Shown in pieces: positions 1 through 8,069 of a DNA stretch of 64,000 nt. A program made the position numbers and the translations under genes. The stretch covers positions 558,001 through 622,000 of the forward strand of contig NZ_JXRP01000018.1 in the NCBI RefSeq assembly GCF_000829435.1, read 5' to 3'. Every line of letters starts with the position of its first letter. Position 1 is the stretch's first letter. Origin of the DNA: Jeotgalibacillus soli. GTDB lineage: Bacteria > Bacillota > Bacilli > Bacillales > Jeotgalibacillaceae. Below the pieces are notes generated by a model. That model was not told where the DNA came from, searched no databases, and was given only the letters and a program-made list of their open reading frames with translations.

Positions 1-92
1 TGTTAATTATTGTTGGGGCTGCATTATGTTAAAGGTCATAATGGGATCATTCATTTAACGTAAAAATCCAACGAATGTCTGGAGGGTTTAAC

Positions 93-179
93 ATGGGTGG
101 ATACAGCGGTGGTTTTGCGTTTGTTATTGTCGTATTCGTATTGCTGGTTATTATTGGATGCTCTTGTGGCATCTGGTAA
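93..179 (+). CDS. YjcZ-family small sporulation protein (28 aa)
   Basis: A 28-residue peptide with a short Gly/Tyr-rich head (MGGYSGGFAF) followed by one very hydrophobic membrane segment and a Cys-Ser-Cys tail. This layout matches the YjcZ family of tiny sporulation proteins, which are annotated as spore-associated but have no known biochemical activity. GGAGG at 81-85 lies 7 bases before the ATG and fixes the start. A strong hairpin terminator follows 45 bases after the stop, so the gene is probably a single-gene transcript. The family call rests on composition and pattern only. Confidence 0.75.
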   Translation: MGGYSGGFAFVIVVFVLLVIIGCSCGIW

Positions 180-224
180 TTAAATAGTGAAACAAAAAAT
201 ATTTATATAAGTGCAAAGACTGTG

Positions 225-264
225 TATAAGAGCAGCAAATTATTCACTGCTCTTATACTTTTTC
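225..264 (+). terminator. Rho-independent terminator
   Basis: An 11-bp perfect inverted repeat (TATAAGAGCAG at 225-235, CTGCTCTTATA at 247-257) is followed by CTTTTT. It closes the YjcZ-type peptide gene. Confidence 0.8.
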
Positions 265-476
265 ATATAATTTTTAAAAAAATAAAGGTATCACCAATTG
301 ATTTTTCAAAATAGACTAACATGAACTTTATATTATGAAATTTTCATTAATTTCAATTATATGGAAATATAAATATGTTGAAGTGAAAGAGCAGTAAGTT
401 TAATAGAAGATGAGAAAATGATTTAAAAAGATAAATATATTTTTTTATAAGAACAATTAAGATAGGGGAATTGCCG

Positions 477-923
477 ATGGAGAAGGACCATCAAATAAAA
501 ATGTATAAAGAAAGCGATGATCATTCACAAGAATTACTTAAAAAAATAGAGTCATCTTCATCCTATGGTGAATCGAAACAGTTAGATAATTGGTTTTTTG
601 GTAATAGAATAAAGGAGTCTAATGATCGTAAACAGAATGAGCAATCAAAAAATGAACATGATCGATTTACAGAATTTTTGTTTGGGCAGGTTAAAGTTAT
701 TGAAACATCCAATGAAAAAGAGGGATCACATACTAGTAGATCGAATCGGATGAATGACTGGTTTTTTGGCAATAGAGGAAAAGAGGATGTATCAAGTCCA
801 AATGTTAAGGATCCTGCTTCTGATCAAATAAGTGACAACACTCCCATACCATTGATTAATAAAGCAACACCATTTTTAAACAAAGCCCTAAAGAGATTTC
901 ATTCTAAAAAAGAGAAAGATTAG
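477..923 (+). CDS. Hypothetical protein with repeated NWFFGNR motif
   Basis: A 148-residue, charged, low-complexity protein with no signal peptide or membrane segment. The motif [N/D]WFFGNR occurs at residues 38-44 and 94-100, and a weaker copy (FTEFLFG) sits at 64-70. The three are separated by polar, probably disordered stretches about 20-25 residues long. The C-terminus (about 125-148) is a short basic helix-like tail. AGGGGAA at 464-470 is best spaced for the ATG at 477, which is preferred over an in-frame TTG six bases upstream. The family was not recognised. The setting between a YjcZ peptide and a coat-like protein suggests, but does not prove, a spore role. Confidence 0.6.
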   Translation: MEKDHQIKMYKESDDHSQELLKKIESSSSYGESKQLDNWFFGNRIKESNDRKQNEQSKNEHDRFTEFLFGQVKVIETSNEKEGSHTSRSNRMNDWFFGNRGKEDVSSPNVKDPASDQISDNTPIPLINKATPFLNKALKRFHSKKEKD

Positions 924-1008
924 TTACAGAAGCTTTATTCACTTGGGTTTTCTAATCAGTTAAAAATTTTTATTCCTTTAAATAAAAAGCGTGATGATCA
1001 TATTCCTT

Positions 1009-1040
1009 AGGCTGTCGAGAAAGCACGACAGTCTATTTTT
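1009..1040 (+). terminator. Rho-independent terminator
   Basis: AGGCTGTCG at 1009-1017 pairs with CGACAGTCT at 1026-1034 (one G-U pair) and is followed by ATTTTT. It lies about 85 bases after the repeat-protein gene. Confidence 0.65.
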
Positions 1041-1264
1041 ATCTACTTTACTCTATTTTCTCCTCAATAAAAAATTCTCGAAATGAATTTGAAATAACGA
1101 GTCGATTCCTCCCTTTTATCGGGCATTGCTGGAGAGAGTGAAACAATTAATAACGTAGCAGAAATACTGCAGAGGCTTAAACGTATGACTATAGCAAAAC
1201 GTTATCTTTAACATAAGGTAATAGTACATATAATTATGTGAATATTAGCGAAAGGAGGATATTT

Positions 1265-1515
1265 ATGTATCAACCTACCATATTTATAATCTATGCTGCA
1301 AATATCAGGGGAAAAAAGTTAGAATTCAAGAACGTAATAATAGAGTTTATGTAGGGGAAATTACTAGAGTGACTAAGACTCATGTCTGGATAAGACCTAC
1401 TAGAAATCTAGGAGGAAATGGCTATGGATTCTATGGAGGATTCGGGGGATTTGGATATGGACTTGCACTCGGTTCTATTACTGGCATTGCTCTAAGCTCA
1501 GCATTCTGGTGGTAG
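1265..1515 (+). pseudogene. Frameshifted small Gly-rich protein gene
   Basis: AAAGGAGG at 1251-1258 leads into ATG at 1265, encoding MYQPT and then garbage to an early TAG. In the +2 frame, from about 1277, a coherent product continues: a KKVRI-containing beta-like segment, then WIRPTRNLGG, then a run rich in Gly, Tyr and Phe that ends SSAFWW at the TAG in 1513-1515. One missing base near 1276-1278 would restore a single frame of about 83 residues. The intact reading resembles small SH3-like (DUF2642-like) spore-associated proteins, but the family was not identified with certainty. A sequencing error would look the same. Confidence 0.6.
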
Positions 1516-1843
1516 ATTATATTATTAATATAGGATAAATATCAAAATCTCGTGAATTCATTAGGTGTCATTGTATATTCGAAGGGCTAGAAGATATTTA
1601 TTAAGTTATCGATTTGCAAATGTATAATAAATTAACTGGCACAGCCTTCTGTTAATAGGTCACACGAATGATTTTACAAGGGCCAATCTGTTTCGTTAAA
1701 TGACCATCTAACTCATGATTGCTCTCTTCCTGAGTTTAGTATACGTTTAATTGATTTAAATTAATGTGCACTCCAAATTGTTAGTCTTAAGAAAGGTGAT
1801 TTTTGCTAGGCAATAAATAAAATAAGGAGGTGAAAAATAGCCA
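1516..1843. other. Intergenic stretch, nothing recognised
   Basis: AT-rich DNA between the frameshifted Gly-rich gene and the basic coat-like gene. No supported reading frame, clear terminator or RNA element was seen. Confidence 0.5.
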
Positions 1844-2077
1844 ATGCATCCTTTAAATTTTGGATCAAAACCATTTCGGCCAAACCTTAGACAGAGACAG
1901 AAATCTCTTCCTCCAAGAAATTTTCTATCAAACCAAAATCCTAGATCACCCCGAGGATCTTTTAGGGGACCTGGTTTGTCTGGGAATTTAGGTAATATTA
2001 TGTCACACGTTAATACTGTCTCAAATGGAATCAATATGTTAAGACAAGTAGGATCCGTTTTCTCAATTTTTAAGTAA
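1844..2077 (+). CDS. Small basic protein, YppG/VrrA-like
   Basis: A 77-residue protein. Residues 1-50 are rich in Arg, Pro, Asn and Phe (PFRPNLRQRQK, NQNPRSPRGSFRGPG). The C-terminal 28 residues form an amphipathic helix with regularly spaced hydrophobics ending SVFSIFK. The same plan, a Pro/Arg-rich head and a short hydrophobic tail, is seen in the YppG and YqfQ/VrrA spore-surface families of Bacillus. The start uses AAGGAGGTG at 1824-1832, about 11 bases upstream, a rather long spacing. The assignment is by architecture only. Confidence 0.5.
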   Translation: MHPLNFGSKPFRPNLRQRQKSLPPRNFLSNQNPRSPRGSFRGPGLSGNLGNIMSHVNTVSNGINMLRQVGSVFSIFK

Positions 2078-2221
2078 ATAATATTCTTGTATTTGGGATA
2101 TACTTCAATCTTAATTATAAATAATTAAATAAAACTAAAAAATCTATACGCACTAAATGTATAAGTAGGTTTTCTATAAAATATGGTTATATGAAGAAAA
2201 CTGGTGGGTGGGGAGGGGAAT

Positions 2222-2683
2222 ATGAGAATATATCAAACTTTTGATTATGAAATAATTGCAAGGTTAAATAAACCTGTTCAAGATTTACACTCAAAACTGT
2301 ATCCTGAATACTTCAGCGAATATAACTACGATGCAATGAAAGAATTTTTCAAAAGTCTAATCAATGAGCAGCGTTTTATTTTCCTTATTATAGAAGATAA
2401 CCAAGAATCGTTCGGTTATGCTTGGATAGAGAGTAGAAACTATCTAGAAAATGCTTTTTGTAAAGAATATAAATCTATATATGTACATCAGATCAGCATT
2501 CTTGAAACTCACAGGAAAAAAGGTTATGGTTCAATTTTAATGAAAGAAATAGATCAAATTGCGAAAGACAAGGGAATATATTTAATTGAACTCGATTGTT
2601 GGTTTGAAAACAGTGATGCAAAAGACTTTTATAAAAAACATCATTTTACAAAAAATAGGGAGTTTATATCTAAACAATTATAA
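2222..2683 (+). CDS. GNAT-family N-acetyltransferase
   Basis: A 153-residue single-domain protein with the GNAT fold. Beta strand 4 carries IYVHQISILE. Motif A (HRKKGYGSILM, residues about 98-108) matches the R/Q-x-x-G-x-G/A acetyl-CoA pyrophosphate loop. A C-terminal ELDCWFENSDAKDFYKKHHF segment is typical of motif B. Such enzymes move an acetyl group from acetyl-CoA to an amine; the acceptor cannot be read from sequence. GGAGGGG at 2212-2218 supports the ATG at 2222 over an upstream GTG. The gene stands alone between a coat-like gene and a decayed region. Confidence 0.8.
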   Translation: MRIYQTFDYEIIARLNKPVQDLHSKLYPEYFSEYNYDAMKEFFKSLINEQRFIFLIIEDNQESFGYAWIESRNYLENAFCKEYKSIYVHQISILETHRKKGYGSILMKEIDQIAKDKGIYLIELDCWFENSDAKDFYKKHHFTKNREFISKQL

Positions 2684-2879
2684 CTTTCGGTGCTTTAATT
2701 CAACGAATCAATTATAGTCTCTTGAGCAATGCACTGAACACATTATATTGCTCTTTTCTTTACAGTATATTTAACTATTGTCAAATTGGATCGATATTTT
2801 GTGGGATGGATGAGATTTCTTTTTACTTCATTGTCAACGTAATAGATTACTTTACCTTCAAATGCATGGATTGGAAGGT

Positions 2880-3135
2880 TTCGTGTCCAAAGAACTCATG
2901 AGCATTTCTTCTCTAGTTTATTTAACAACATATCATTTTCGATTAATCTTTCTCGTATACGGTTTATCAGGTATTGAACATTAGGCCCACTGATCTGCTT
3001 AGCCGCGTTCAAGAAGAATTTTAGTATCAACGGAATGCTTGCGGGCAAAGCCGTGACAACACATCACTCTATTTTTTTGAAGAGTCTCAGAATAATCACC
3101 TGTAATAGCCCGGCGGATACATCCATGTATGAACC
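2880..3135 (-). pseudogene. Unidentified decayed reading frame
   Basis: On the minus strand a protein-like reading can be followed only across frame changes: MDVSAGLLQVIILRLF, then HGFARKHSVDTK in another frame, then FFLNAAKQISGPNVQYL and INRIRERLIENDMLLNKLE. The pieces join into one sensible soluble alpha-helical sequence interrupted by stops and at least two shifts. The family was not recognised. The rest of the 2684-3516 gap holds no supported feature. Confidence 0.35.
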
Positions 3136-3516
3136 TCTAATACCTTACGATAAAAAAGCGATTCCAAAATAGGAGCTATAGTGAAACAAAGGGAGTTGTT
3201 CTAGCAACTCCTTTTTAGTATGGAACAATCTGGACAAAGAAGAATATTTTTTCAACTAAAGAATGTGTTTGTTCAAGAATAATCTTCATTGCAAATGGGT
3301 CTAGAAAGTTCCCTATTCTGTAGAGAACTGTTTAAAAAATTGATTATAGACTTTGCTTTTTTTAAAAAATTTTTATTCAAATATCCATTAAAATATTGAA
3401 AGCTTTTATACTGCTTCATTTGCTGATTCAATAAATATGCAGATTAATTGCATGGAATGAAATACATATTTTAAGCCATATTAAAAGAAAATTTGGTAGT
3501 TAAAGGAGAAAAACAT

Positions 3517-4154
3517 ATGGCAAAAGTTTTATTTATCACGGCGCGTCCAAATGATTAAACACATTCCTATAGCATTGCTTCAGGAAAACAATTTATTGAT
3601 TCTTACAAAGCAGCAAATGGCAGTGATCAAATCACTCATCTAGATTTATATAAAGAACATATTCTCCTCATATTGTTGTCAACGTTTTTAGTGGGTGGGG
3701 GAAGCTTCAATCTGGGAAAGGGTTTGAAGAACTATCTTCAGAAGAAAAGTCAAAGGTCGGCCGTCTGTCAGAGTTGTGCGAATAATTTATTTCTATGGAT
3801 AATTATGTGTTTGTAACTCCTTTATGGAACTTTTTTATGCCTTCAATCATGAAAACTTATATTGATTCCATCGCCGGATCTGGCAAAACCTTTCGATATA
3901 CAGAGAGTGATCCGATTGGATTTTTGCCAGACAAAAAAACACTGCATATCCAAGCTCGCGGTGGTATTTATTCCGAAGGTCCTGCTGCAGAACTGGAAAT
4001 GGGTCACCGTTATTTAACAATTATGATAAATTTCTTTGGCGTTCCGTCATTTAAAGGCTTATTTATCGGAGTGCGTAATCAAATGCCTGATAAAGCGCAG
4101 GAAATTAAAGAACAAGCATTACAAAGAGCAAAAGAGCTAGCTAAAACTTATTAA
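3517..4154 (+). pseudogene. azoR: FMN-dependent NADH-azoreductase (AzoR), inactivated
   Basis: A good start (AAAGGAGA at 3502-3509, ATG 3517) opens an AzoR-type flavodoxin-fold enzyme, which normally reduces azo dyes and quinones with NADH through FMN. Codon 14 is TAA (3556-3558), where the family usually has Glu. About 110 bases on, after the LDLYKEH segment, two extra bases in CATATTCTCCTC shift the frame. The restored frame hits a further TAA at 3783-3785 in place of a Gln codon. From 3795 to 4154 the C-terminal half is intact, including [20 protein letters not shown] and FFGVPSF. Three separate lesions make this a real pseudogene rather than one read error. Confidence 0.88.
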
Positions 4155-4183
4155 TAATAACACCTAATTGATGGGGGAAATGA

Positions 4184-4324
4184 TTGGATAAGAAACCAAA
4201 TCATTATGATGGCAGTCTTCAGGTTCAATTTGAATCTGAAAATGAACCAGCTGTGAAAGAGCCGTTTGAAATAACGGATGAAGCAAGAAAAAATATTAGC
4301 TTTAATCCCTATACTTCAGAATAA
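4184..4324 (+). CDS. Small acidic hypothetical protein (46 aa)
   Basis: A TTG start follows GGGGGAAA (4173-4180). The product is an acidic peptide without Cys, signal or membrane segment; it opens LDKKPNHYDGSLQVQFESEN and ends NPYTSE. A 9-bp hairpin directly after the stop supports a genuine short gene end. The family was not recognised. It lies 29 bases after the azoR pseudogene and may once have been cotranscribed with it. Confidence 0.45.
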   Translation: MDKKPNHYDGSLQVQFESENEPAVKEPFEITDEARKNISFNPYTSE

Positions 4325-4328
4325 TATG

Positions 4329-4370
4329 AATAACAGCACCTGCTATTTTGGCGCTGTTATTTGGTTGTTT
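4329..4370 (+). terminator. Probable terminator hairpin
   Basis: AATAACAGC at 4329-4337 pairs perfectly with GCTGTTATT at 4353-4361, followed by TGGTTGTTT. The T tract is interrupted, so strength is uncertain. Confidence 0.5.
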
Positions 4371-4683
4371 CCTGTATTCAATCTACTGCGAAAAGGAGGG
4401 CGCATAAATAGCCAGTTAATCTTCCGTGGCAATGATTACCCATGCATTGTGGAAAAAGGATTGCGCATTTAATGAGATCAACATTCAATATTGTTCAAAA
4501 GGAGTAGGGCTCTAAATATGCGGTGCCCTCACATTAAAAACCCCGCTTGTATAATGGATAAATACGCCTGAACACGCAATAAAGAATAGATAAGTGCTTT
4601 TAACACGGGATATGAGGAAGTTAAATAAAATAGAAGACCTAAGATCAGAACTAAAACAAGAGAATGGATAATGCTTCTATGCC
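4371..4683. other. Intergenic stretch, nothing recognised
   Basis: No supported gene. A 64-codon frame crosses this area but overlaps both the upstream small gene and its hairpin and lacks a ribosome site. Confidence 0.45.
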
Positions 4684-4731
4684 ACAAAACTAGGCTGCCT
4701 AACATCGGTGATACCGATTGTAAGGCAGCCT
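4684..4731 (-). terminator. Terminator of the SR1P transcript
   Basis: A two-tier hairpin: AGGCTGCCT (4692-4700) with AGGCAGCCT (4723-4731), and an inner ATCGGT/ACCGAT pair. Read on the minus strand it is followed by AGTTTTG, as expected for the 3' end of the SR1P RNA. Confidence 0.65.
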
Positions 4732-4758
4732 GGTAATTGTGAATTTTATCTTAGACGA

Positions 4759-4890
4759 TTAACGGTGTTTTTTCTTAATTTTTTGGTCTTTCGAGCAATT
4801 TGGACAATGATTTGAGTACAATGTTGTAACCTTTTCATCTTCAAAGTATGTGACTACACCATTACATGTTTGGCAAACGATAATACCCAT
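4759..4890 (-). CDS. sr1P: GapA-binding peptide SR1P family
   Basis: A 43-residue peptide beginning MGIIVCQTCNGVVTYFEDEK and containing two CxxC pairs (Cys6/Cys9 and Cys29/Cys32). The start and the FEDEKVTTLY core match the SR1P family. In B. subtilis SR1P is encoded by the dual-function RNA SR1: the RNA base-pairs with ahrC mRNA, while the peptide binds GapA and helps stabilise gapA mRNA. The ribosome site (GGGAGATG on the minus strand, about 4895-4903) is well placed. The gene has its own sigma-A-like promoter and a terminator, giving a transcript of about 240 bases, close to that expected of an SR1-type RNA. The tail is more basic (KIKKKHR) than usual. Confidence 0.85.
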   Translation of the reverse strand: MGIIVCQTCNGVVTYFEDEKVTTLYSNHCPNCSKDQKIKKKHR

Positions 4891-4908
4891 ATCTTTCATC
4901 TCCCTTTT

Positions 4909-4924
4909 TTGTAAGCGCTATTAC
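4909..4924 (-). promoter_or_regulatory. Candidate cre (CcpA) site
   Basis: TTGTAAGCGCTATTAC agrees with the cre consensus WTGNAANCGNWWWC except near its end. It lies about 7-22 bases downstream of the predicted transcription start of the SR1P gene, a position suited to CcpA roadblock repression. This matches the known glucose repression of SR1 in B. subtilis. Confidence 0.45.
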
Positions 4925-4937
4925 TTTCTGTAATTCT

Positions 4938-4966
4938 ATAATAGTATGACACATTCAATTTGTCAA
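4938..4966 (-). promoter_or_regulatory. Sigma-A promoter of the SR1P gene
   Basis: On the minus strand TTGACA (4966-4961) and TATTAT (4943-4938) are separated by exactly 17 bases. Confidence 0.75.
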
Positions 4967-5081
4967 TGTTAAATAGTATAACTTATATAAAAATAATTGA
5001 TATATAAAGGGTGAGTATTCAGCATCAAGTGACGATATTTTATTACAGTTAATTTTTCAAGCCTTTAAAGAATGATATGCG

Positions 5082-5795
5082 TTATCGAGGAATCATAACA
5101 GCGTTATTTCCATCCCCGTTATAATATTCAGGAACGTCACCATGTAAAAATAAATCACCTATTTTAATCGAGTTGTTTGTTACAATGTCTTTGCTTAAAG
5201 AGGGTATAATAACCTTCAAATTAACCTTTACCTCCAAGTGAATCTCAAGATAGGAGTTATTAATTCCACTTTCCTCAACCGAAGTGGTCACACTTGTTGC
5301 AACGTTTCCAACTGTTTCAAAACGAACCGGTATTTTGGGACCTAAGCTTGCTAAAAGAGTATTGCCTGTCGTCATACCTAAAGGCATATAATAAATGATT
5401 CCATTATTGTCTGCAGATTCGTCTAGAGTGTCGTCTTCACTGTGAACCCGATAATCTAAAAATCGTTGTACACGTGAACCAGCTTCAGCATCAAGCTTGT
5501 TATAGAGTTCTGGATTAAAGCTATAGCCTACACCTTCACTTGTTTCATGAATAATAATTAGTTTTTTTATATCCATCATCTCGGCCATTTCTTCGGAAAT
5601 TGCATCATTAATCGCTTGAAAAGCAATTTCTCGTGTCTTCGTTTCAGCGATGCTCATTATGCTTGGTTCGATTCGATTGTCAACCAGCCACAAACTGAAT
5701 ACAGACGAAATGCTAAATAAGATAAAAGATAGAAAAAATGCACTTTTTGAAGGGAATAATCTATTTTTTCTAGGTCTTCCATTGTATCGAAACAT
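5082..5795 (-). CDS. yunB: Sporulation protein YunB
   Basis: A 237-residue protein with a basic N-terminus, one membrane segment (about residues 15-37, SAFFLSFILFSISSVFSLWLV) and a long extracytoplasmic domain. The order of conserved stretches fits YunB: IEPSIMSIAETKTREIAFQAIN, the YYMPLGMTTGNTLLASLGPKIPVRFETVGNVATSV block, and VKVNLKVIIPSLSKDI. YunB is required for efficient sporulation in B. subtilis; its biochemical role is unknown. GGGAGG directly upstream supports the ATG at 5795 rather than an in-frame start 14 codons earlier. It appears to be monocistronic. Confidence 0.88.
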   Translation of the reverse strand: MFRYNGRPRKNRLFPSKSAFFLSFILFSISSVFSLWLVDNRIEPSIMSIAETKTREIAFQAINDAISEEMAEMMDIKKLIIIHETSEGVGYSFNPELYNKLDAEAGSRVQRFLDYRVHSEDDTLDESADNNGIIYYMPLGMTTGNTLLASLGPKIPVRFETVGNVATSVTTSVEESGINNSYLEIHLEVKVNLKVIIPSLSKDIVTNNSIKIGDLFLHGDVPEYYNGDGNNAVMIPR

Positions 5796-5980
5796 GCGAA
5801 CCTCCCTAACATAAACAAATTGTTTAACCAGCAACAATTAAGTGGAAAGATTCGCTCAAGTAATAAGCGATCGAAAATGGGATATTTAATGTGCTGCTGC
5901 ATATAGGTAGTATATGAACATAGCCTAGGGGAGGTTCGTCAGATCAAATGTAACTCCTAGAAGGGACAGTGAGAGTAAGG

Positions 5981-6010
5981 GACCATAAACAAATTAATTT
6001 GTTTATGGTC
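5981..6010. repeat. Perfect 30-bp palindrome
   Basis: GACCATAAACAAATT at 5981-5995 is followed directly by its exact reverse complement at 5996-6010, with no loop. It lies about 185 bases upstream of yunB and 335 bases upstream of the marR gene. No T tract follows. It could be an operator or a relic of a mobile-element end. Confidence 0.7.
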
Positions 6011-6052
6011 ATCTACTTATTAGGCGTCTTTGTATTACCAAATAGAATAAAA

Positions 6053-6085
6053 ACAAGGTGTGACTGACATCCACCTTGTATTTCT
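6053..6085. terminator. Hairpin, possible weak terminator
   Basis: ACAAGGTG (6053-6060) pairs with CACCTTGT (6072-6079) across an 11-base loop and is followed by ATTTCT. No gene directly precedes it on the plus strand. Confidence 0.3.
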
Positions 6086-6274
6086 ATACTATCGTGTAAA
6101 AAAGTGATTATTTTTTAGATAATGCAACAAGCAGAAATATTAATACTAAGTAGCAACTTCGAAAGATATTTTAATACCTCTAATTAAAGTTAAATAAAGT
6201 AAAGTCATTCAATTGAAGGTAGGACCAGTTATATTCGTTCATAGAACTATTGTTTATTTGCATGCATTACTATA

Positions 6275-6292
6275 TAGTTATCTAGGTAACTA
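6275..6292. promoter_or_regulatory. Candidate MarR operator
   Basis: TAGTTATCTAGGTAACTA is an 18-bp imperfect palindrome with one mismatched position per half. It lies 54 bases upstream of the marR-type start codon, where an autoregulatory operator is expected. Confidence 0.45.
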
Positions 6293-6345
6293 ATTAAATT
6301 AACTATAGAAACTGTATGACCAAGAGCGGGAAAGGAGGAAATGAT

Positions 6346-6771
6346 ATGCAGCATCACGAATTGCTGCACGGGCTTCACCAGCTATCAAGGCATTTAACAA
6401 ACAATTTGAATGAAGCACTGAAGGCACATGGTTTATTTAGTGCTCAGTGGTCGGTTATTTATGCCTTAACGCTGAAGGGTCCCAAAACTCAAAAGGATTT
6501 ATGTCTTTATCTTGGAATTGAAGCACCTCCAATGTCACGAAACCTCCAGCGAATGGAAAAACAAGGATGGATCATTCGTAAGCCAGGTAAAGATAAGAGA
6601 GAGCGTTATATACATTTAACCGAAGCCGCCATAAATAAGTATCCTGAATGGGAAGCGGCCGTTAGTACGATTAATCACCAACTAGTAAATGGCTTAAGTG
6701 AAACAGAGCAGGAACAAATGAAAGACTTATTATGGATATGGCTTAATTCTATTCAACGAGAAAAGAGATGA
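6346..6771 (+). CDS. MarR-family transcriptional regulator
   Basis: A 141-residue winged-helix protein. The DNA-binding core runs from about 28 to 95: TQKDLCLYLGIEAPPMSRNLQ as the helix-turn-helix and the wing around KPGKDKRERYIHLT. N- and C-terminal helices form the dimer interface in this family. AAAGGAGG at 6331-6338 fixes the ATG at 6346; an in-frame ATG 30 bases earlier has no ribosome site. The stop overlaps the start of the next gene in ATGA, so the regulator and the MFS exporter are translationally coupled. MarR proteins usually repress such an operon and release DNA on binding a phenolic or drug ligand; the ligand here is unknown. Confidence 0.88.
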   Translation: MQHHELLHGLHQLSRHLTNNLNEALKAHGLFSAQWSVIYALTLKGPKTQKDLCLYLGIEAPPMSRNLQRMEKQGWIIRKPGKDKRERYIHLTEAAINKYPEWEAAVSTINHQLVNGLSETEQEQMKDLLWIWLNSIQREKR

Positions 6772-7967
6772 ACAGGTTGGTACCTCAGCGATTATGGACG
6801 AAAGATTTTATTGGGATCTCGCTTTGCAATTTTTTCTTATTCTTGGCTTTTTATTTTTTACTTGTCACACTTCCAGTTTATGCACTAAAGGATATGGGTG
6901 CGACTGCAGGACAGGCCGGCCTGCTTACGACTGTCTTTTTACTTGCAGCCATTTTAATCCGTCCTATAGCAGGACAATGGCTAGAGCGCACTTCCACGAG
7001 ATTGGTGCTTATTTTTTCACTCGCACTTTTCACATTGCCCACTTTTCTTTATTTTCTGGCAGATTCAATGCCAATTATGTTTACTGTCCGATTCTTACAA
7101 GGCTTGGGCTTTGGGATGACCACAACCGTTGCAGGTGCCATTGTCTCAAACATTATCCCTAAAGAACGCCGTGGTGAGGGAATGGGCTATTATGTAATGG
7201 CAGCTAACCTTGCAATGGTGTTAGGGCCGTTTTTAGGATTAACAATTATGCAAAACTTAGGTTCATCAGCAATGTTTGTAACGAATGTCATTTTGGCCAT
7301 TGGAGGGATGATCGCTGGACTAAGCCTAAAGCTTCCTAAGGAAACAAAGGAAATACTTGGTCCTATATCCTTGCATCCATCCGGAATGTTTGAAAGAAGC
7401 TCAGTGCCAATCTCTTTCATTGCTGCTTTTCTGGGACTGTCCTATGCAGGTGTGCTGTCTTTTGTATCGGTCTACGCGGAATCACTTGATCTTATTGCTG
7501 TATCCAGCTACTTTTTTGTCGTATACGCTGCGATATTATTGTTATCCCGGCCATTCACCGGGCGCTGGTTTGACCATTACGGCTCAAACGTGATCGTGGT
7601 CCCGTGTGTCGTTATTTTCGCCATTGGGATGTTTATTCTTTCCATGACAACGACGCCACTTATGTTCCTGTTATCTGCGCTGTTAATCGGACTTGGGTGG
7701 GGAACACTTTTCTCTACATTTCAAACGATTGCTATTCAGGATGCCCCCTCTACAAAAAGAGGTTTGGCGATTGCAACATACCTATCAATCTTTGACTTTG
7801 GCGTCGGAGTTGGGTCGTTTGTCGTCGGAATTGTAATCGCTGGTATTGGTTTCCAAAGTTTTTATGGCTACAGTACTCTCTATATTTTAGTTGGACTGGG
7901 TCTGTATTGGTTCTTTTATGGGAGGAAAATTGAAAACAGAATGACTGAGCAAGTGGCAGAGAAATAA
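6768..7967 (+). CDS. MFS transporter (drug:H+ antiporter-like)
   Basis: A 399-residue, 12-helix major facilitator protein. The loop after helix 2 reads RPIAGQWLERTSTR, close to MFS motif A, and helix 4-5 has the GFGMTTTVAGAIVSNIIPKERRGEGMGYY stretch common in small-molecule exporters. The mirrored half contains RPFTGRWFDHYGS. It sits in one operon with the MarR gene (4-base overlap), which suggests export of the compound sensed by that regulator. The substrate cannot be read from sequence. Confidence 0.85.
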   Translation: MNRLVPQRLWTKDFIGISLCNFFLFLAFYFLLVTLPVYALKDMGATAGQAGLLTTVFLLAAILIRPIAGQWLERTSTRLVLIFSLALFTLPTFLYFLADSMPIMFTVRFLQGLGFGMTTTVAGAIVSNIIPKERRGEGMGYYVMAANLAMVLGPFLGLTIMQNLGSSAMFVTNVILAIGGMIAGLSLKLPKETKEILGPISLHPSGMFERSSVPISFIAAFLGLSYAGVLSFVSVYAESLDLIAVSSYFFVVYAAILLLSRPFTGRWFDHYGSNVIVVPCVVIFAIGMFILSMTTTPLMFLLSALLIGLGWGTLFSTFQTIAIQDAPSTKRGLAIATYLSIFDFGVGVGSFVVGIVIAGIGFQSFYGYSTLYILVGLGLYWFFYGRKIENRMTEQVAEK

Positions 7968-8069
7968 CAACAGAATATTTTTAATAAATAAATTTGATTT
8001 ATTTTTCGGACAATGATGTCTATAATGATCTAATAAAATACCGAATTATTAAAAGGGGGCGATTGGAAG

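Noticed and set aside
1756-2034. 92-codon minus-strand frame
   Set aside because: Antisense to the basic coat-like gene, which has a proper ribosome site.
4278-4472. 64-codon plus-strand frame
   Set aside because: It overlaps the end of a small gene with a ribosome site and runs through that gene's hairpin; no ribosome site or family match.
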